Shown here piece by piece: positions 5,038-6,242 of a stretch of DNA of 6,242 nt; the first letter of the stretch is position 1; the number at the start of each line of letters is the position of its first letter. Both the position numbers and the translations under genes were made by a program. The stretch is from Gammaproteobacteria bacterium (GTDB taxonomy: Bacteria > Pseudomonadota > Gammaproteobacteria > Steroidobacterales > Steroidobacteraceae): positions 6,781 to 13,022 of the forward strand of contig PMHN01000260.1 of the NCBI GenBank assembly GCA_003156695.1, in the 5' to 3' direction. Below the pieces are notes generated by a model. That model searched no databases, had not been told where the DNA came from, and saw nothing but the letters and a program-made list of their open reading frames with translations.

Positions 5038-6242
5038 GTGAAACGAATCAAGCATTTGACGGGCGTGCTGCTGCTCGGCGTTCCCTGCCTCGCCGGGATC
5101 AATGCACTCGCGTCCCCGCCCGCGGCGCAACCGCTGCCGGTCCGCCACCATGCCGACGCACCGTTCGCGGCGCTCGAGCACGAATATGTCACCTACATCC
5201 TGCACCGCTTTCCGATGGTCGCGACCTACCTCGGCGGCGATGCATTCGATCCGCACCTGGCAAACGTCGACGGTACGCTGCGCGACTATTCGCCGGAAGG
5301 CTTAGCGCGGGAAGATGCGCACCTCGCCGCGTTCCGCGCGCGGTTTGCCGCGCTCGCGCCGGCGACGCTGCCGGCGCGGCGTCGTACCGACCGCTCGGTG
5401 GCCCTGGCGCAGATCGCATTCCTCCTGCACCAGCACCAGGTGCGCCACTACCAGGAGCGCTCGCTCGACTCCTACGTGGATGAGCCCTTTCGTGGCGTCG
5501 ACTGGCAGATCCAGGGCATGACGGCAACCGGCACTGGCACTTATGGAACGCAGGCCGAGTGGCAGCAAGTGATCGCGCGCACCCGCGCCGTGCCCGCCTA
5601 CCTTGCCACCGCCGAGAAGCAGCTGGCCGCGGGAGTGCGCGCGCACAACACGCCCGATTGGCGCGTACTGAGTCAGTATGGCCTGCAGAGCAGCGTCGCG
5701 GACGCCGATTACTTCATGAAGACCCTGCAGCAGATCGCCGCCACTGACATCAGCCTACCCGGGCGCGAGGCACTGCTGAAAGACCTGCAGACGGCGGGCA
5801 ACGATGCGGGGGCTGCCTATCACCACCTGCGTGACTTCGTAGCGAGCACCTACTTCGATGACCCGCAGGCCGAGGGGAGCGCGGCGCTGAAGCCGGCCTA
5901 CCGGGCCGATCATTTCGCGTTCGGTGAGAGCGAATACAACTGGGCGCTGCGCAACAACCTGCGCCTGACGGCCACGGCCGCCGAGCTCTATGCAGCGTCC
6001 TGGCCGGTCGTGACGGGCACGCAGGCTGAAATGGTGACGCTCGCGCAGCAGATTGCCGCTGCCCACAAATGGCCGGCGGGCGCCGACGGTGCGGATACGG
6101 TGCGCCAGGTGTTCGCGCAGCTCAGTCAGAATGCACCGCACACCGATGCGGAGATGGTGGAGGGTTACCGCAAGACCGCTCAACGGCTGGTGGCTTACGG
6201 GCGCGACTCGGGACTGTTCATGGTGCCGGCGGACTACCGCCT
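5038..6242 (+). CDS. Secreted DUF885-family protein (putative zinc peptidase), C-terminus cut by the window edge
   Basis: From the GTG at 5038 the frame is open for 401 codons to the window end. Residues 1-25 form a signal peptide: KRIK, then a Leu/Val/Gly-rich core, then cleavage after A-L-A (23-25). The mature part has a DUF885-like pattern: an early F-x-x-L-E-x-E-Y-V segment, RFPMVATYLG, many amphipathic helices, D-F-V-A-S-T-Y-F-D near residue 275, and F-G-E-S-E-Y-N-W-A-L-R-N-N-L near residues 301-314. Full-length members are about 550-620 residues and carry a zinc-binding HExxPGHH-type motif in the C-terminal third, which lies beyond this window. The catalytic site therefore cannot be verified. 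The predicted role is a periplasmic or secreted metallopeptidase of unknown substrate. It is a single gene divergent from moeB. The family call rests on remembered motif pattern, not a profile search. Confidence 0.77.
   Translation, partial: MKRIKHLTGVLLLGVPCLAGINALASPPAAQPLPVRHHADAPFAALEHEYVTYILHRFPMVATYLGGDAFDPHLANVDGTLRDYSPEGLAREDAHLAAFRARFAALAPATLPARRRTDRSVALAQIAFLLHQHQVRHYQERSLDSYVDEPFRGVDWQIQGMTATGTGTYGTQAEWQQVIARTRAVPAYLATAEKQLAAGVRAHNTPDWRVLSQYGLQSSVADADYFMKTLQQIAATDISLPGREALLKDLQTAGNDAGAAYHHLRDFVASTYFDDPQAEGSAALKPAYRADHFAFGESEYNWALRNNLRLTATAAELYAASWPVVTGTQAEMVTLAQQIAAAHKWPAGADGADTVRQVFAQLSQNAPHTDAEMVEGYRKTAQRLVAYGRDSGLFMVPADYR

Noticed and set aside
5755..6183. 142-codon minus-strand open frame opposite the DUF885 gene
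   Set aside because: It is antisense to a continuous frame with a signal peptide and a DUF885-like motif pattern, and shows no domain of its own.

Overview
The window is a GC-rich, gene-dense piece of bacterial chromosome. By eye it is roughly two thirds G+C, with strong G/C bias at third codon positions. Several protein families fit a free-living Proteobacterium, probably a gammaproteobacterium of the Xanthomonadales/Nevskiales/Steroidobacterales type. That placement is an inference from composition and protein flavour only. I see no tRNA, rRNA, CRISPR array, insertion sequence, integrase or phage gene.

Layout, left to right: (1) minus strand, a secreted CAP/SCP-domain protein that runs off the left edge near its C-terminus; (2) plus strand, a ClsB-like cardiolipin synthase of the phospholipase D superfamily; (3) minus strand, a PIG-L/LmbE-type metal-dependent deacetylase with a signal peptide and a TTG start; (4) plus strand, a LOG-family nucleotide 5'-monophosphate phosphoribohydrolase-like protein; (5) minus strand, a MoeB-type adenylyltransferase fused to a C-terminal rhodanese domain; (6) plus strand, the N-terminal two thirds or so of a secreted DUF885 protein, cut by the right edge.

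The six genes alternate strand strictly (-,+,-,+,-,+), so there is no operon here. The two convergent pairs have only 7 and 9 bp between stop codons, and the left divergent pair has about 9 bp between annotated starts. Only two intergenic spaces could hold conventional promoters: 2936-3004 and 4910-5037. The second holds a REP-like palindrome and a small GC hairpin just upstream of the ribosome binding site of gene 6.

Four of the six products point to the envelope: three have export signals (CAP protein, PIG-L deacetylase, DUF885 protein) and one makes a membrane phospholipid. The other two (LOG, MoeB-rhodanese) are soluble metabolic enzymes. Nothing ties the six into one pathway, and I do not see a convincing new multi-gene system. 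The most unusual point is inside gene 1, where the region before the canonical CAP domain looks like a second, degenerate CAP-like lobe.
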